A DNA stretch of 64,000 bases, taken from CALCMJ01 sp964475415 (lineage in GTDB: Bacteria; Bacteroidota; Bacteroidia; Chitinophagales; Saprospiraceae). Made by a program: the position numbers and the translations under genes. Of the stretch, positions 36,639-46,209 are shown one piece after another (within the stretch, counting starts at the first letter, position 1; each line of letters begins with the position of its first letter). The notes under the pieces are model-generated. The model did no database searches, was not told where the DNA came from, and saw nothing but the letters and a program-made list of their open reading frames with translations. The DNA lies in contig CAYYWZ010000008.1 in the NCBI GenBank assembly GCA_964475415.1, positions 1 through 64,000 on the forward strand, written 5' to 3'.

Positions 36639-39508
36639 CTCTGTAGTTCTATCTGTTGTTTCTCCTTGATATAATAAGTTTCTTCTGCGGGTTTAAGAGG
36701 TCTAGAAAACCATAAAGGTCTTCTCAGTCCATCAGGTCCAGGTGCAGGTCTTGTCATGGCAAGCCATTTTCTATAATTCTCCATTGACTTTTCTGTATCG
36801 ACTAAGATATCACCATATTTATCTTCAGGACCCGGTTTCTCTATCTTGACTCTTTGATGCCAGCAGTGCATTCCACTTATTGGATCTGGATGTACAGCAT
36901 GTGTAATATTCTGATGTACACCTCCGTCTACCCAGAAGATTCTCTTGCTATCACTATCAGAACTTTGGAAAGGCTTAATGCCGGACTTGGTATTCATTTT
37001 CCATTTTCCATTACCATCATTTTCTATCCTTACAGTATTCGTTGCCCATCTGTTTCCCTGATCCTTATCACGTCTCCAACGTCCTAGATGATGAGAACAA
37101 GCAATTACGCCTGGCTTCATACCTTCAGTAACCCATACCTTATCTATAAAGTATCCTATATCCGTATTCAGTTTTACGATATCTCCTGTTTTGAAATTCC
37201 ATTTTGCTGCATCCTTTGGATGCATCCATATAGGGTTTCTATTACTTATTTCTACGAGCCACTTAGCATTTCCTGATCTAGAATGTATCAGTGTAGGTAA
37301 TCTGAAAGTAGGTACTAGACAATACTCGCCGTTATCTTTATCTAATCCGTCCTGATGTATATGGCTTTTGATATAAGTAGGTATAGCATATTCTGGCCAT
37401 TTCCAATCCACCATAGTTTGCGAGTAGAACTCGTTTTTCATAGTAGGTGTAGGGAATCCTAATCGAGGTTTCCCATCTATCATGACAGCAATATTTTTTC
37501 CTTTTTTAGAATAAACACCTGTCTTCTCATCTAGAATTGCTCCTTCTAGTTTTTGTTCTGAGATGACAGTTTCGTTCTTCTTGTAGGTATGAGGTTCTAC
37601 TTCGAAAGCGCCATATTTTTTCATGTAATCTAGAGCAGAGAGACCTTGTGCCTCTGCCGTCTCTTTTAGATTAGGTGTATGTTCAAAAATATACTGGTAG
37701 TATTCGTCTATGGTTATTTTCTGACCTTCTCTATAGGGCGACATAAAATGTTCTCTAATGCCTAAGTCACCATCTGGATCTATTTTCCAGCTTAGTTCGA
37801 TCCAGAATTCATCTTCTTCCCATACCTCTCCTGGATTTACCTCATAGGTAAAGTTTACTTTTTTTCCTGCTCTTCTAGCAGCTTCTCGCAATACAGGTTG
37901 TCGGAAGGCAATCCATTTTCCTGAGTGGGTTGCATAACTATTTAGATCGTGTCTTTCTGCACTATGACCCATAGGTAATACTATATCAGCATAGAAAGCG
38001 GTCTCATTCCATGTGGGTGTCATAGCAATATGTAGCCCGAAAAGATCTTCTCTCATAAATGCTTCCATCCATGTAAATCCATCAGGATAGGTCCATACTG
38101 GATTAAAAACTCTAGAGAAATAAACATCCATTTTACCTCGCCCTTCTTTAAGCATGTGCGGTAAAAGAAAACTCATCTCAAACATGGCAAGAGGATATTC
38201 TTTAGGATAATGTAGTTCATTCCAGAATTTCTGCGCTGGAGGTACATCGTGAAATTGAGGCTTGAACTTACTCCATGAATTAGGAGAGGTTCCGCCTACT
38301 GTTCCTACAGAGCCAGTTATAACATTGAGAAAATGTAAGGCCCTAGAAACACACCAGCCTCCTAGATTTCCACTTGCTGCAGAGCGCCAGTTATGTGTAG
38401 AAAAGCGTTCTCCTGCTTCTCCTATTTTTCTAGCAACTTCTCTGATTACAGATGCTTTTACACCACTTTCTTTCTCTGCAAATTCAGGCGTGTATTCTGC
38501 ATATTCTTTTATGATCTCTTTGATGAAGTTGTCAAAGGTAACTTCTAATTCAGGTTTTAGTTTTTCTAGATATACATTCCAGTTGACCCACTTTTCCATG
38601 TAGTCTCTGTTGTATAGATTTTCCTCAAGAATGATTTTGGCCATGGCTAATAAAATGGCAGCCTCTGTTCCTGGATAACTAGGCATCCAATAATCTGACA
38701 TACTTGCTGTATTGGATAATCTTGGATCCATTGTTGCAAGCTTAGCGCCTTTCATTTTTCCTTCTATGATTCGTTGAGCATGAGGGTTAAAATAATGACC
38801 ACTTTCTAGATGGGCGGAGATAAGGAGGATAAATTTTGCATTAGCGTGGTCTGGAGAAGGTCTATTGTGGCCATACCATATATTATAGCCAAACCGTGCT
38901 CCAGAAGAGCAGATGTTAGTGTGACTGTTATGACCATCTATCCCCCAAGATTGTATTACTCTATTAGCATATCCTTCGTGACCTGGTCTGCCTACATGAT
39001 AGGCAATCTCATTTTGTCTTTCTTCTTTGAGTGCTTTTCTTATTCTGTCGGCAATGGTTGTTAGTGCCTCGTCCCAACTAATTCTTTCCCATTCTCCTGC
39101 ACCTCTTTCGCCTACACGTTTAAGCGGGTAAAGTATTCTATCTGGGTCATTTATTTGATTGATGGTTGCAGGACCTTTAGCACAATTCCTACCTCTACTT
39201 CCGGGGTGGTATGGATTACCTTCAAATTTTCTAATGGTACCTTTATCTTTATCTACATAGGCAGTAAGGCCACAGGCACTCTCACAGTTAAAGCAGGTAG
39301 TAGGTACAATAGCGTAGGATTTTTTTTCTCGCTTAGGCCAAGAAGTTGCCTCATATTCTTCCCAGTGATCCCACTTGTCTAGGGGAGGAAATTTATCTAG
39401 CTCAGTAACAGTCATCCTATCTAGAGTATCTTCTCTATCCGTTCCTAAGTCAGGAATAAGCTTGAGCTTCTCTGCAATTTTTTCTACTATACTTATTTTT
39501 CTTTTCAT
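36635..39508 (-). CDS. Molybdopterin oxidoreductase catalytic subunit (DMSO reductase family)
   Basis: 957 residues. Cys72, Cys75, Cys79 and Cys109 (CFNCESAC ... RNC) bind an N-terminal [4Fe-4S] cluster. Cys200 in HTNICSSGARFG is the likely molybdenum ligand. Cofactor-binding segments such as MDPRLSNTASMSDYW and the C-terminal dinucleotide-binding domain (RSGNAKWLVEISNRNPIWMH, GVIACSHHLGRW) are present. There is no twin-arginine signal, so the enzyme should face the cytoplasm, unlike most polysulfide or tetrathionate reductases. Its partner is the ferredoxin-NrfD fusion encoded 12 bp upstream in the same direction. Its substrate is not readable from sequence; the cytoplasmic orientation is shared with the SoeA sulfite dehydrogenase, and the divergent sulfonate-type genes make sulfite a candidate. 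Confidence 0.9.
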   Translation of the reverse strand: MKRKISIVEKIAEKLKLIPDLGTDREDTLDRMTVTELDKFPPLDKWDHWEEYEATSWPKREKKSYAIVPTTCFNCESACGLTAYVDKDKGTIRKFEGNPYHPGSRGRNCAKGPATINQINDPDRILYPLKRVGERGAGEWERISWDEALTTIADRIRKALKEERQNEIAYHVGRPGHEGYANRVIQSWGIDGHNSHTNICSSGARFGYNIWYGHNRPSPDHANAKFILLISAHLESGHYFNPHAQRIIEGKMKGAKLATMDPRLSNTASMSDYWMPSYPGTEAAILLAMAKIILEENLYNRDYMEKWVNWNVYLEKLKPELEVTFDNFIKEIIKEYAEYTPEFAEKESGVKASVIREVARKIGEAGERFSTHNWRSAASGNLGGWCVSRALHFLNVITGSVGTVGGTSPNSWSKFKPQFHDVPPAQKFWNELHYPKEYPLAMFEMSFLLPHMLKEGRGKMDVYFSRVFNPVWTYPDGFTWMEAFMREDLFGLHIAMTPTWNETAFYADIVLPMGHSAERHDLNSYATHSGKWIAFRQPVLREAARRAGKKVNFTYEVNPGEVWEEDEFWIELSWKIDPDGDLGIREHFMSPYREGQKITIDEYYQYIFEHTPNLKETAEAQGLSALDYMKKYGAFEVEPHTYKKNETVISEQKLEGAILDEKTGVYSKKGKNIAVMIDGKPRLGFPTPTMKNEFYSQTMVDWKWPEYAIPTYIKSHIHQDGLDKDNGEYCLVPTFRLPTLIHSRSGNAKWLVEISNRNPIWMHPKDAAKWNFKTGDIVKLNTDIGYFIDKVWVTEGMKPGVIACSHHLGRWRRDKDQGNRWATNTVRIENDGNGKWKMNTKSGIKPFQSSDSDSKRIFWVDGGVHQNITHAVHPDPISGMHCWHQRVKIEKPGPEDKYGDILVDTEKSMENYRKWLAMTRPAPGPDGLRRPLWFSRPLKPAEETYYIKEKQQIELQR

Positions 39509-39520
39509 CTTCTTTTCTTT

Positions 39521-41143
39521 TTAGCTCAAGCTTATTCGCTGAGGTGCTTCCACCCAGATATGTTCTATTATGTAGATACCTACGAGAATGATGACGCTGT
39601 TAAACATGAGCATGAAGTTCTGATCATAGCTAAAATAGAGCAAGATGAGTGGTACTAGATTTCCTAGAAGCACTGCACCAATCCAAAACATATTTTTATA
39701 TCTCCCCGTAGAAATCATAGAGACCACCTTGCTGGCATCGATACTATCATGTTTGCCGAATATTTCTATTGATACTATGATAAGATTAATCAGTATGGAA
39801 ACAAGTAGCGTATTTTTAAGAAAGCTAAACCATAAGCAACCAGGATTAAATAGGGAAAAAACTAATAGCAAGGTTGCTGAGCCTGCCATGAAAGAATGTA
39901 CCAACATATGAAAGCTTAAGGTAGGTGCTTGCCAAAAATCTCTACCTTTTGCCTGTGCAAATAAGAATGCTGTATATACAGATACTACGATTGCAACAAG
40001 AGCACTAAGCCAGAGTGCCGGTCTTGCGATCTTTTCCCATCCTAGAAATATAGCAAGACCAAGCAGTGTAAGTAAGCCACCATATATGGTAATGGCATAT
40101 CCTCCCTTAACTAACCAAGATGACCAATGAGGTCTGAGAAGAACATAGAGAAATCTTTTTGGTTGGTCAAGATCTTTTATAAGTAATACTCCTGTCAAAG
40201 TCAGAAATACTAGACCAACGAAGACACCTATATATAATTCTGTATCTGAAACAAATTTACCAGTTAAGCCCGCGAGAGCAACAAGTAGGATGACTCCAGT
40301 TGCGATAGCCTTAGTCCATACGTAGGCTGAAACTTCCCATGCCCAGAGGATACCTTTGTCAGGTGTGTTATATACGCTTTTGGACTTTTTCTTATCCATA
40401 AGAACTTCTACAGTTTTAGGAGAACTTACATGTTCTCCGTCTTTTTCGAAGCCTCCATTTATTTTGACAAGTTCCTCTATAAGATCAGTGTTAGAGAAAG
40501 ATAATTTTTCTGCTTCTTTAGCAAAGTGACCTACACCATGTTGTTGTGATCCCCATAAGTTATCCTTGGTAGGTGTACTATAAGAAGGTATCAGCGATAC
40601 ATCATCAGCATCTATATAGAATACATTAGGCACTGTGTTTTTTTCTGGCTTTCTGCTTTTGACATCATGCTTTGCAAGTAAGTCTGCTATGGTGGAATTA
40701 GGATTATTCATATCGCCAGAGATGATAGCTTCTTCGGGGCATACATTTACACATGCCGGTTCTAGCCCTAAGTCTATTCTATGTGCACAATAATTACACT
40801 TAGCTGCTGTACTTGTTTCCGGATCTATATATAAGGCATCATATGGACAGGCTTGCATACAAGATTTACAACCTATGCATCTGTCTTTGTCAAAGTCTAC
40901 GATACCATCTTTTCTTATGAATAAAGACTCTGTGGGACATATTGTAACACAGGGAGCATTGGTACACTGGTTACATCTAAGTACAGAGAAAAGTCTTCTA
41001 GTATCAGGAAAGCTTCCTTTTTCTACCTGCTTCACCCATGTTCTGTTTACACCTATCGGGACATCGTGTTCTGATTTACAAGCCGTTGTGCAGGCATGAC
41101 AGCCTATACATTTTCTATTGTCAATGACAAAACCATATTTCAT
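39521..41143 (-). CDS. Fused four-cluster ferredoxin and NrfD-like membrane anchor subunit
   Basis: 540 residues joining two subunits normally made separately. Residues 1-170 carry four Cys motifs: KCIGCHACTTAC (12-22), RCNQCTNAPCVTICP, RCIGCKSCMQACP and KCNYCAHRI with CVNVCP, enough for four [4Fe-4S] clusters. After a linker of about 90 residues comes an NrfD/PsrC-type membrane domain with about eight helices (IKDLDQPKRFLYVLL, YTAFLFAQAKGRDFWQ). It would pass electrons between the molybdenum subunit and the quinone pool. As first gene of the minus-strand unit it is divergent from the aldo/keto reductase gene, with about 220 bp of shared control region. Confidence 0.92.
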   Translation of the reverse strand: MKYGFVIDNRKCIGCHACTTACKSEHDVPIGVNRTWVKQVEKGSFPDTRRLFSVLRCNQCTNAPCVTICPTESLFIRKDGIVDFDKDRCIGCKSCMQACPYDALYIDPETSTAAKCNYCAHRIDLGLEPACVNVCPEEAIISGDMNNPNSTIADLLAKHDVKSRKPEKNTVPNVFYIDADDVSLIPSYSTPTKDNLWGSQQHGVGHFAKEAEKLSFSNTDLIEELVKINGGFEKDGEHVSSPKTVEVLMDKKKSKSVYNTPDKGILWAWEVSAYVWTKAIATGVILLVALAGLTGKFVSDTELYIGVFVGLVFLTLTGVLLIKDLDQPKRFLYVLLRPHWSSWLVKGGYAITIYGGLLTLLGLAIFLGWEKIARPALWLSALVAIVVSVYTAFLFAQAKGRDFWQAPTLSFHMLVHSFMAGSATLLLVFSLFNPGCLWFSFLKNTLLVSILINLIIVSIEIFGKHDSIDASKVVSMISTGRYKNMFWIGAVLLGNLVPLILLYFSYDQNFMLMFNSVIILVGIYIIEHIWVEAPQRISLS

Positions 41144-41365
41144 CTACTGTAGGTATAATTAGTATTTCGAGTGTGTAATTTGTATATAAATTACTTATCG
41201 TTGTAATTTAGTAAATCATAAGATATTAACAACCGCTTTTAATATTATTTTGCATAGTTTAATACTCGAGACATCTTAAGTCTTACATTCTAAAGAAATA
41301 TAAAATATTAGTTGTTATTTGTTAAGATTTTAAGAATATTGATAATTGAATAGAAATATAGTTTT

Positions 41366-42253
41366 ATGGTAGATAAAGTAGAATTTTCCTCCCTTATTGT
41401 AGGTACGATGAGATTGGGTATATGGGGTGCTGAGCTTAGTATAAAGGAGCAAGAAGCATTTGTAGAAGCCTGTATAGAGATGGACTGTCTGGATTTCGAT
41501 CTTGCGGATATTTATGGTGATTATACATCGGAAGAGGAGATAGGTAAAATACTTAAGCATAGACCAGACCTAAGTGATAAGATGCAGATTACAACAAAGT
41601 GTGGAATTAAGATGGTCTGTAATAATAGGCCTGCACATCGTGTAAAATCATATGATTCCTCTAGAAAACATATTGTAGAATCTGTAGAAGGATCGCTTAC
41701 CGCTTTGAATAGAGAAAACATAGATATCCTACTTCTACATAGGCCAGATTATCTTATGGATCCTCAAGAAATCGCAGAAACATTTATGCGCTTAAAAGAT
41801 CAAGGTAAAGTACTTCATTTTGGCGTTTCTAATTTTAGTACTTATCAGTTTGATCGATTACATAAGTTGTTTCCGCTTGTTACTAATCAGGTAGAATTTT
41901 CTCTTTTACAAAATGGTGCTTTAGACGAAGGCACCTTGGAGCAATGTATGGATTATGATTTGAGGCCTACTGCGTGGTCACCATTAGGGGGAGGTGCGAT
42001 ATTTAATTCAATAGAAAATCACAAATTAGAAAAAACAAAAATAGGGATAGAGACAGTGGCAGAAAAATATAGTTGCTCCTTAGATCAGTTGTTGTTGGCC
42101 TGGGTCCTGAAGCATCCTACAAAAGTTTGTCCTGTTGTAGGTACCTCGAAAATTGCAAGAATTCAATCGGCACTAGAAGCTTCTAAGATAGAGTTAAGTA
42201 AGGAGGATTGGTATGCCTTGTTACAGATTGCTTGGGGTAAGGAAATTGCCTAA
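41366..42253 (+). CDS. Aldo/keto reductase
   Basis: 295 residues with the AKR barrel and catalytic tetrad: Asp and Tyr in FDLADIYGDYTSEEEIG, Lys in ITTKCGI, His in LLLHRPDYLM. Cofactor-side motifs are GVSNFSTYQFDRL and VVGTSKIARIQSAL. The layout resembles YdhF-type reductases. It should reduce an aldehyde or ketone with NAD(P)H. It is the first of three tightly spaced genes (24 bp to the flavin monooxygenase, then 6 bp to the symporter). In known sulfoquinovose monooxygenase pathways a reductase of this superfamily handles the aldehyde made by desulfonation, which is one possible role here. Confidence 0.9.
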   Translation: MVDKVEFSSLIVGTMRLGIWGAELSIKEQEAFVEACIEMDCLDFDLADIYGDYTSEEEIGKILKHRPDLSDKMQITTKCGIKMVCNNRPAHRVKSYDSSRKHIVESVEGSLTALNRENIDILLLHRPDYLMDPQEIAETFMRLKDQGKVLHFGVSNFSTYQFDRLHKLFPLVTNQVEFSLLQNGALDEGTLEQCMDYDLRPTAWSPLGGGAIFNSIENHKLEKTKIGIETVAEKYSCSLDQLLLAWVLKHPTKVCPVVGTSKIARIQSALEASKIELSKEDWYALLQIAWGKEIA

Positions 42254-42277
42254 AAATAAATTTGAGGAATAATAATT

Positions 42278-43435
42278 ATGAGTGATATAAGAATACGAAC
42301 TGAACAGTCAGATGGTGTTGAAATTGCCTGGTTTGCACCGATCTGCAATGGGGATGATCGATTTCTGGGAGAACATAGTGATCAATATAAAAGTGATTGG
42401 GATAACACTTCTAAGGTGCTGCTAACCGCAGATAAGCTGGGATATAAAAATATACTTTGTCCTTCTTCCTATCAGGTAGGTCAGGATACCATGACCTTCG
42501 CTTCGGCAGTAGCACCTTTGACAAGTCAGATAAATTTATTGACCGCTATAAGATGTGGTGAAGTACATCCTCCAATGTTAGGACGTGCTATAGCTACCTT
42601 AGATCACATACTGAAAGGACGGCTGACTATCAATATTATTTCATCTAACCTTCCTGGAGAAAATAAATCTAGTGCGGATCGATACCAACGTTCTCGGGAG
42701 GTGATCCAGATTTTAAAGCAAGGTTGGACACAGGATCATATAGATTTTAAAGGACAATTCTATAATCTACAATTAGAGGATACCTCTCCTGTGAAAACAT
42801 ATCAGCAAGATGGTGGTCCTTTATTATATTTTGGAGGTTATTCTCCTCCAGGTGTAGATCTATGTGCTGAACATTGTGATGTATATCTGATGTGGCCAGA
42901 AACTAAAATCAGGTTAGCTGAACTGATGCAAACTATGAGTAGTAAGGCTGCCACTTATGGAAGAACCGTTGACTTTGGACTGCGCGTTCATGTCATCGTC
43001 CGAGAGACAGAGCTAGAAGCAAAAGCTGCAGCGGCTAATCTAATGAAATATATAGAGCCTGAAAAAGGAAAAGAAATAAGAGAACGTGCATTAGATGCAA
43101 AATCATTAGGCGTCTCCAGACAGGCAACAATGAGAGAACGGTCAGATGAGGAGGGGTATATAGAACCTAATTTGTGGACAGGTATCGGCAGAGCAAGATC
43201 TGGTTGCGGTGCTGCACTAGTAGGTAATCCAGAACAGATTATCAAAAAAATTCAAGACTATATAGATATGGGGATAAGAGCTTTTATTTTTTCGGGCTAT
43301 CCTCATGTGGAGGAATGTGAGTTATTTGCTAAGTATGTATTACCTGCTTTTAATAATATTTCTCTTCCTCTAATTCAAAATAGAACGCCTAAGGAAATCC
43401 CATTGTCACCTCTAGGAAATGCCAAACGTAAATAG
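42278..43435 (+). CDS. LLM-class flavin-dependent monooxygenase, SsuD (alkanesulfonate monooxygenase)-like
   Basis: 385 residues of the luciferase-like barrel family. The order WFAPICNGDDRFLGE near the N-terminus, LTAIRCGEVHPPMLGRAIAT, GRLTINIISSNLPGE, RYQRSREVIQILKQGW, LYFGGYSPPGVDLCAEH and GIGRARSGCGAALVGN is that of the SsuD group. SsuD enzymes use reduced flavin and oxygen to split C-S bonds of sulfonates, yielding an aldehyde and sulfite. No flavin reductase partner is in the window. The flanking aldo/keto reductase and sodium symporter fit a small uptake-and-degradation unit. Other LLM substrates cannot be excluded. Confidence 0.87.
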   Translation: MSDIRIRTEQSDGVEIAWFAPICNGDDRFLGEHSDQYKSDWDNTSKVLLTADKLGYKNILCPSSYQVGQDTMTFASAVAPLTSQINLLTAIRCGEVHPPMLGRAIATLDHILKGRLTINIISSNLPGENKSSADRYQRSREVIQILKQGWTQDHIDFKGQFYNLQLEDTSPVKTYQQDGGPLLYFGGYSPPGVDLCAEHCDVYLMWPETKIRLAELMQTMSSKAATYGRTVDFGLRVHVIVRETELEAKAAAANLMKYIEPEKGKEIRERALDAKSLGVSRQATMRERSDEEGYIEPNLWTGIGRARSGCGAALVGNPEQIIKKIQDYIDMGIRAFIFSGYPHVEECELFAKYVLPAFNNISLPLIQNRTPKEIPLSPLGNAKRK

Positions 43436-43441
43436 TTATAA

Positions 43442-44995
43442 GTGCTGGATTTAATTATAGTCATTTTGTATTTTGCGATCATCATGATTGCTGCACTCAG
43501 TGGAAAATCTGGAGAAGAGGCGAGTGTGGAAACTTACTTCCTAAGTTCGCGAAATCTAAGATGGCCCTCTATCGCATTGTCAACCATTGCTACTAATGTC
43601 AATGGTTACCAGTTCTTAGGTATGATGGGCTCTGCTTACCTCTATGGTCTGGCACAGGCGAGTCTCGAAATTAATGCAGTACAAGGCATATTATTTGCTG
43701 CTTTTATTTTTGTCCCCCTCTATCTAAAAGAGAAGATCATTACCATCACTCAGTTTATTAAAAGTAGGATGGGAACGAAAGTAGCCTTACTGTACGCAGG
43801 AGCTAATATCTTTATGTTTTCCACGATAACATTGGGAGCGGCACTATTTTGGGGAGCTTATGCTGCGGATCTTGTCTTTACGGATTACCTAAGTGTGATC
43901 CATGAAGATAGAATTATTCGGATCAGTATCTTGATTATCGGACTAGGTATTTTCTCTGCTATCTACACCTATCTAGGAGGATTAGCAGCTGTGGTAAAAA
44001 CTGATATTATTCAGTTTACAATTCTACTTACGGGAGGCTTTGTGGTGCTCTTTGTTGCTGTTCATCATTTAGGGGGTTGGTCGGAATTGTATAGCAAGAC
44101 AGGAGATAAAATGCACCTACATCTTCCTGCTGATCATGAAAAATTACCATGGATTCATATCTTCGGATTGTTCTTGTTGAACATAAATTACTGGTGTGCT
44201 AATCAGACTATCATGCAAAGATCGATTGCCGCTCATAGTCTTAGAGAAGCGCAGATCGGACTGATGGTCGGAGGCTTACTTAAGTATGTTATGGCTATAT
44301 TGATTGTCATTCCTGGTATTGCGCTATACGGTATACTACAGGAACAAGGCACTCCACTATCTGAGCCTGATCAGGCTTTTCCATATCTAGTGACGACCTA
44401 TCTTCCTATAGGTGCTAAGGGTGTAATATTATGTGCCTTATTTGCTTCGCTGATGAGTACAGTAGATTCTACTTTTAATTCTATAGCTACACTCTGGTCT
44501 ATAGATATCTACAAAGCGTATATAAAGAAAGACGCTTCTGACAAACAGATTATTTCTTCGGGACGATCTGCCATTTTATTTAGTTTAGTAACAGGTGTCT
44601 TGATGGGATTTGTATTGTTGTATGTCAAATTTAGAAATCCAGAAGCAGCATTTACACATACCTTAAATGAACTCAGATATTATATCAATTGCGGAATCGT
44701 AGTCACCATCTTAGGTGCTGCTTTTTTAATTGTGCCTAGACATAAGGCGGCTTTAATAGCTTTCCTTGCAACGATACCTTTACATCTATTGTTCCAGTAT
44801 TTCTTCCCCGAAATGAATTATTTTGTAAGAGCGGGATGGGTGATTTTTGTAGCCTTTAGTTTTCTCGCTATTACTTCTAGTGGAGGAGGGTGGAAGTCTT
44901 GGAAAGCGTTGATTTCTTATGATGATCCTAAGGTCGCAAAAGTAGGTTTTGGTTTGGGGTTGAGTTTGGTTTTACTTCATTTTATTTTTCATTGA
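43442..44995 (+). CDS. Sodium:solute symporter (SSS family)
   Basis: 517 residues with about 13 membrane helices and SSS landmarks: YFLSSRNLRWPSIALSTIAT after helix 1, the TYLGGLAAVVKTDIIQ segment, and ALFASLMSTVDSTFNSIATL, the conserved sodium-site helix. The start is GTG at 43442: an in-frame TAA precedes it directly and it leads into the first helix. The family takes up sugars, carboxylates or amino acids with sodium. Its position 6 bp after the flavin monooxygenase suggests that it imports that enzyme's substrate. Confidence 0.92.
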   Translation: MLDLIIVILYFAIIMIAALSGKSGEEASVETYFLSSRNLRWPSIALSTIATNVNGYQFLGMMGSAYLYGLAQASLEINAVQGILFAAFIFVPLYLKEKIITITQFIKSRMGTKVALLYAGANIFMFSTITLGAALFWGAYAADLVFTDYLSVIHEDRIIRISILIIGLGIFSAIYTYLGGLAAVVKTDIIQFTILLTGGFVVLFVAVHHLGGWSELYSKTGDKMHLHLPADHEKLPWIHIFGLFLLNINYWCANQTIMQRSIAAHSLREAQIGLMVGGLLKYVMAILIVIPGIALYGILQEQGTPLSEPDQAFPYLVTTYLPIGAKGVILCALFASLMSTVDSTFNSIATLWSIDIYKAYIKKDASDKQIISSGRSAILFSLVTGVLMGFVLLYVKFRNPEAAFTHTLNELRYYINCGIVVTILGAAFLIVPRHKAALIAFLATIPLHLLFQYFFPEMNYFVRAGWVIFVAFSFLAITSSGGGWKSWKALISYDDPKVAKVGFGLGLSLVLLHFIFH

Positions 44996-45054
44996 TTGAT
45001 TTAGAAAGTTATCTTTTTATTTTTAGTTTATAATTACAAAGAATCAGATGATAA

Positions 45055-45215
45055 ATGGTGCTAGCGCTTTAGCTTCGCAATGAGCAAGATTTCTCCACGA
45101 TGGTCGAAACTAAGTAGTCTACTTACATACTTGATTCCTCGGCTTGTTGCCTTCGTCCTGAATGACAGGTTGCATCAATCTACATAATACGATTGTCAAA
45201 CCCCTCGTTGTTTGT
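45055..45215. repeat. Dispersed intergenic repeat, probable
   Basis: Within a 538-bp gene-free stretch (44996-45533) this segment has the look of a Bacteroidota interspersed repeat. On the minus strand it reads CTGTCATTCAGGACGAAGGC ... CGAGGAATCAAG ... TTTCGACCATCGTGGAGAAATCTTGCTCATTGCGAAGC in separated blocks. Repeats with such TGTCATTc-GACGAAGG and GAGAAATCT blocks recur in many genomes of the phylum. A looser relative may be at 50555-50655. The rest of the gap shows no gene. Confidence 0.45.
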
Positions 45216-45472
45216 AATTTCCAACTACAAGCCTATATCCTCTACTCATGATCTAAGAAGTATGCTCCTAAATATGTTCAAAAAATAAAGTTATAGTTGT
45301 CCTAACCAGACTAGATGTTATTGGTTCTAGTTATAGCATTCTTGTATATAATAGGTCAGTTTTGAGTTACAAACTCACTGGATATAGGTTCGTAGAAACA
45401 TTCTATGAACAACGAAGTGTTTATAGCTTGCAACTCAAGTAAAAGTAAAGATAGAGTTGATGCACAAAAAGA

Positions 45473-45506
45473 AATAGGAACATACTTCGTTAAGTATATT
45501 CCTATT
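45473..45506 (-). terminator. Terminator of the beta-barrel gene
   Basis: AATAGGAACATACTT (45473-45487) and AAGTATATTCCTATT (45492-45506) form a 15-bp stem with one mismatch or wobble and a CGTT loop. Read on the minus strand it is followed by TTCTTTTTG. Confidence 0.75.
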
Positions 45507-45533
45507 AACTAAAGGAAATGAGTCTTTATTATT

Positions 45534-46175
45534 CTATAGGAAATAAGACAGACCGAAAGTAACTAGGTCTGGACTAGTTTTGAAATTTAATTTTTCATTG
45601 TTGAAGTAGTATCCATCGCTCACACCATTTAGGGCATGCTCATATTTCACATCGATGGTGATATGTTTATTTACATTGAATCCCAGAATAAACTGAAACG
45701 ATTTAGTAAGTTTATTATCATCTATTCTAAAAAGCTTATCCAGATCAGCGGAACGTTCAGTTTTTACTTTGTAGTTAAATATAGGTCCAGCGGCAAGAGA
45801 CATCTTACCGATATTGAAACCCATAGCTAGCGGTAGAAGGATATTATAATCGGTATGCTTAGCAGGTACAACGATACTAGGATCTATAACACTAAGATCT
45901 ACGATTTCAAAGTTTTTATTCGTTTGTCTAAACATGAGTTCCTGAGAAAAGAAGAAATTGCCTAATTTTTTTCTAGCAGTAATACCTGCAGAAAATACGT
46001 TGGACTGACCCGTAGAACTAAAGTCATAAAGATATATTTCTCCGTTGTCTAGTTTTAAAGTACTTGCCTGATCGACTCCAGTACTGTAGCCTAACTTTAG
46101 ACCTATCTGAGTTTGCGCTGTCATTGATCCCGCTAGTGCTAGGATGGCAATGATTAATATGTTTATTTTCTTCAT
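45534..46175 (-). CDS. Outer membrane beta-barrel protein (PorT/OmpA-like family)
   Basis: 213 residues with a signal peptide (ILIIAILALAGSMTAQ) followed by TQIGLKLGYSTGVDQ and alternating barrel strands (FSAGITARKKLGNFFFSQEL, LLPLAMGFNIGKMSLAAG, FQFILGFNVNKHITIDVKYE), ending LVTFGLSYFL. It is an eight-strand-sized barrel typical of the outer-membrane beta-barrel group of Bacteroidota. The function is unknown. It is followed by a terminator and preceded by a small lipoprotein gene in the same direction 34 bp upstream, probably in one transcript. Confidence 0.8.
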   Translation of the reverse strand: MKKINILIIAILALAGSMTAQTQIGLKLGYSTGVDQASTLKLDNGEIYLYDFSSTGQSNVFSAGITARKKLGNFFFSQELMFRQTNKNFEIVDLSVIDPSIVVPAKHTDYNILLPLAMGFNIGKMSLAAGPIFNYKVKTERSADLDKLFRIDDNKLTKSFQFILGFNVNKHITIDVKYEHALNGVSDGYYFNNEKLNFKTSPDLVTFGLSYFL

Positions 46176-46209
46176 CTTGATTTTTTTATTTTTAAACGAA
46201 ATGGATTTT

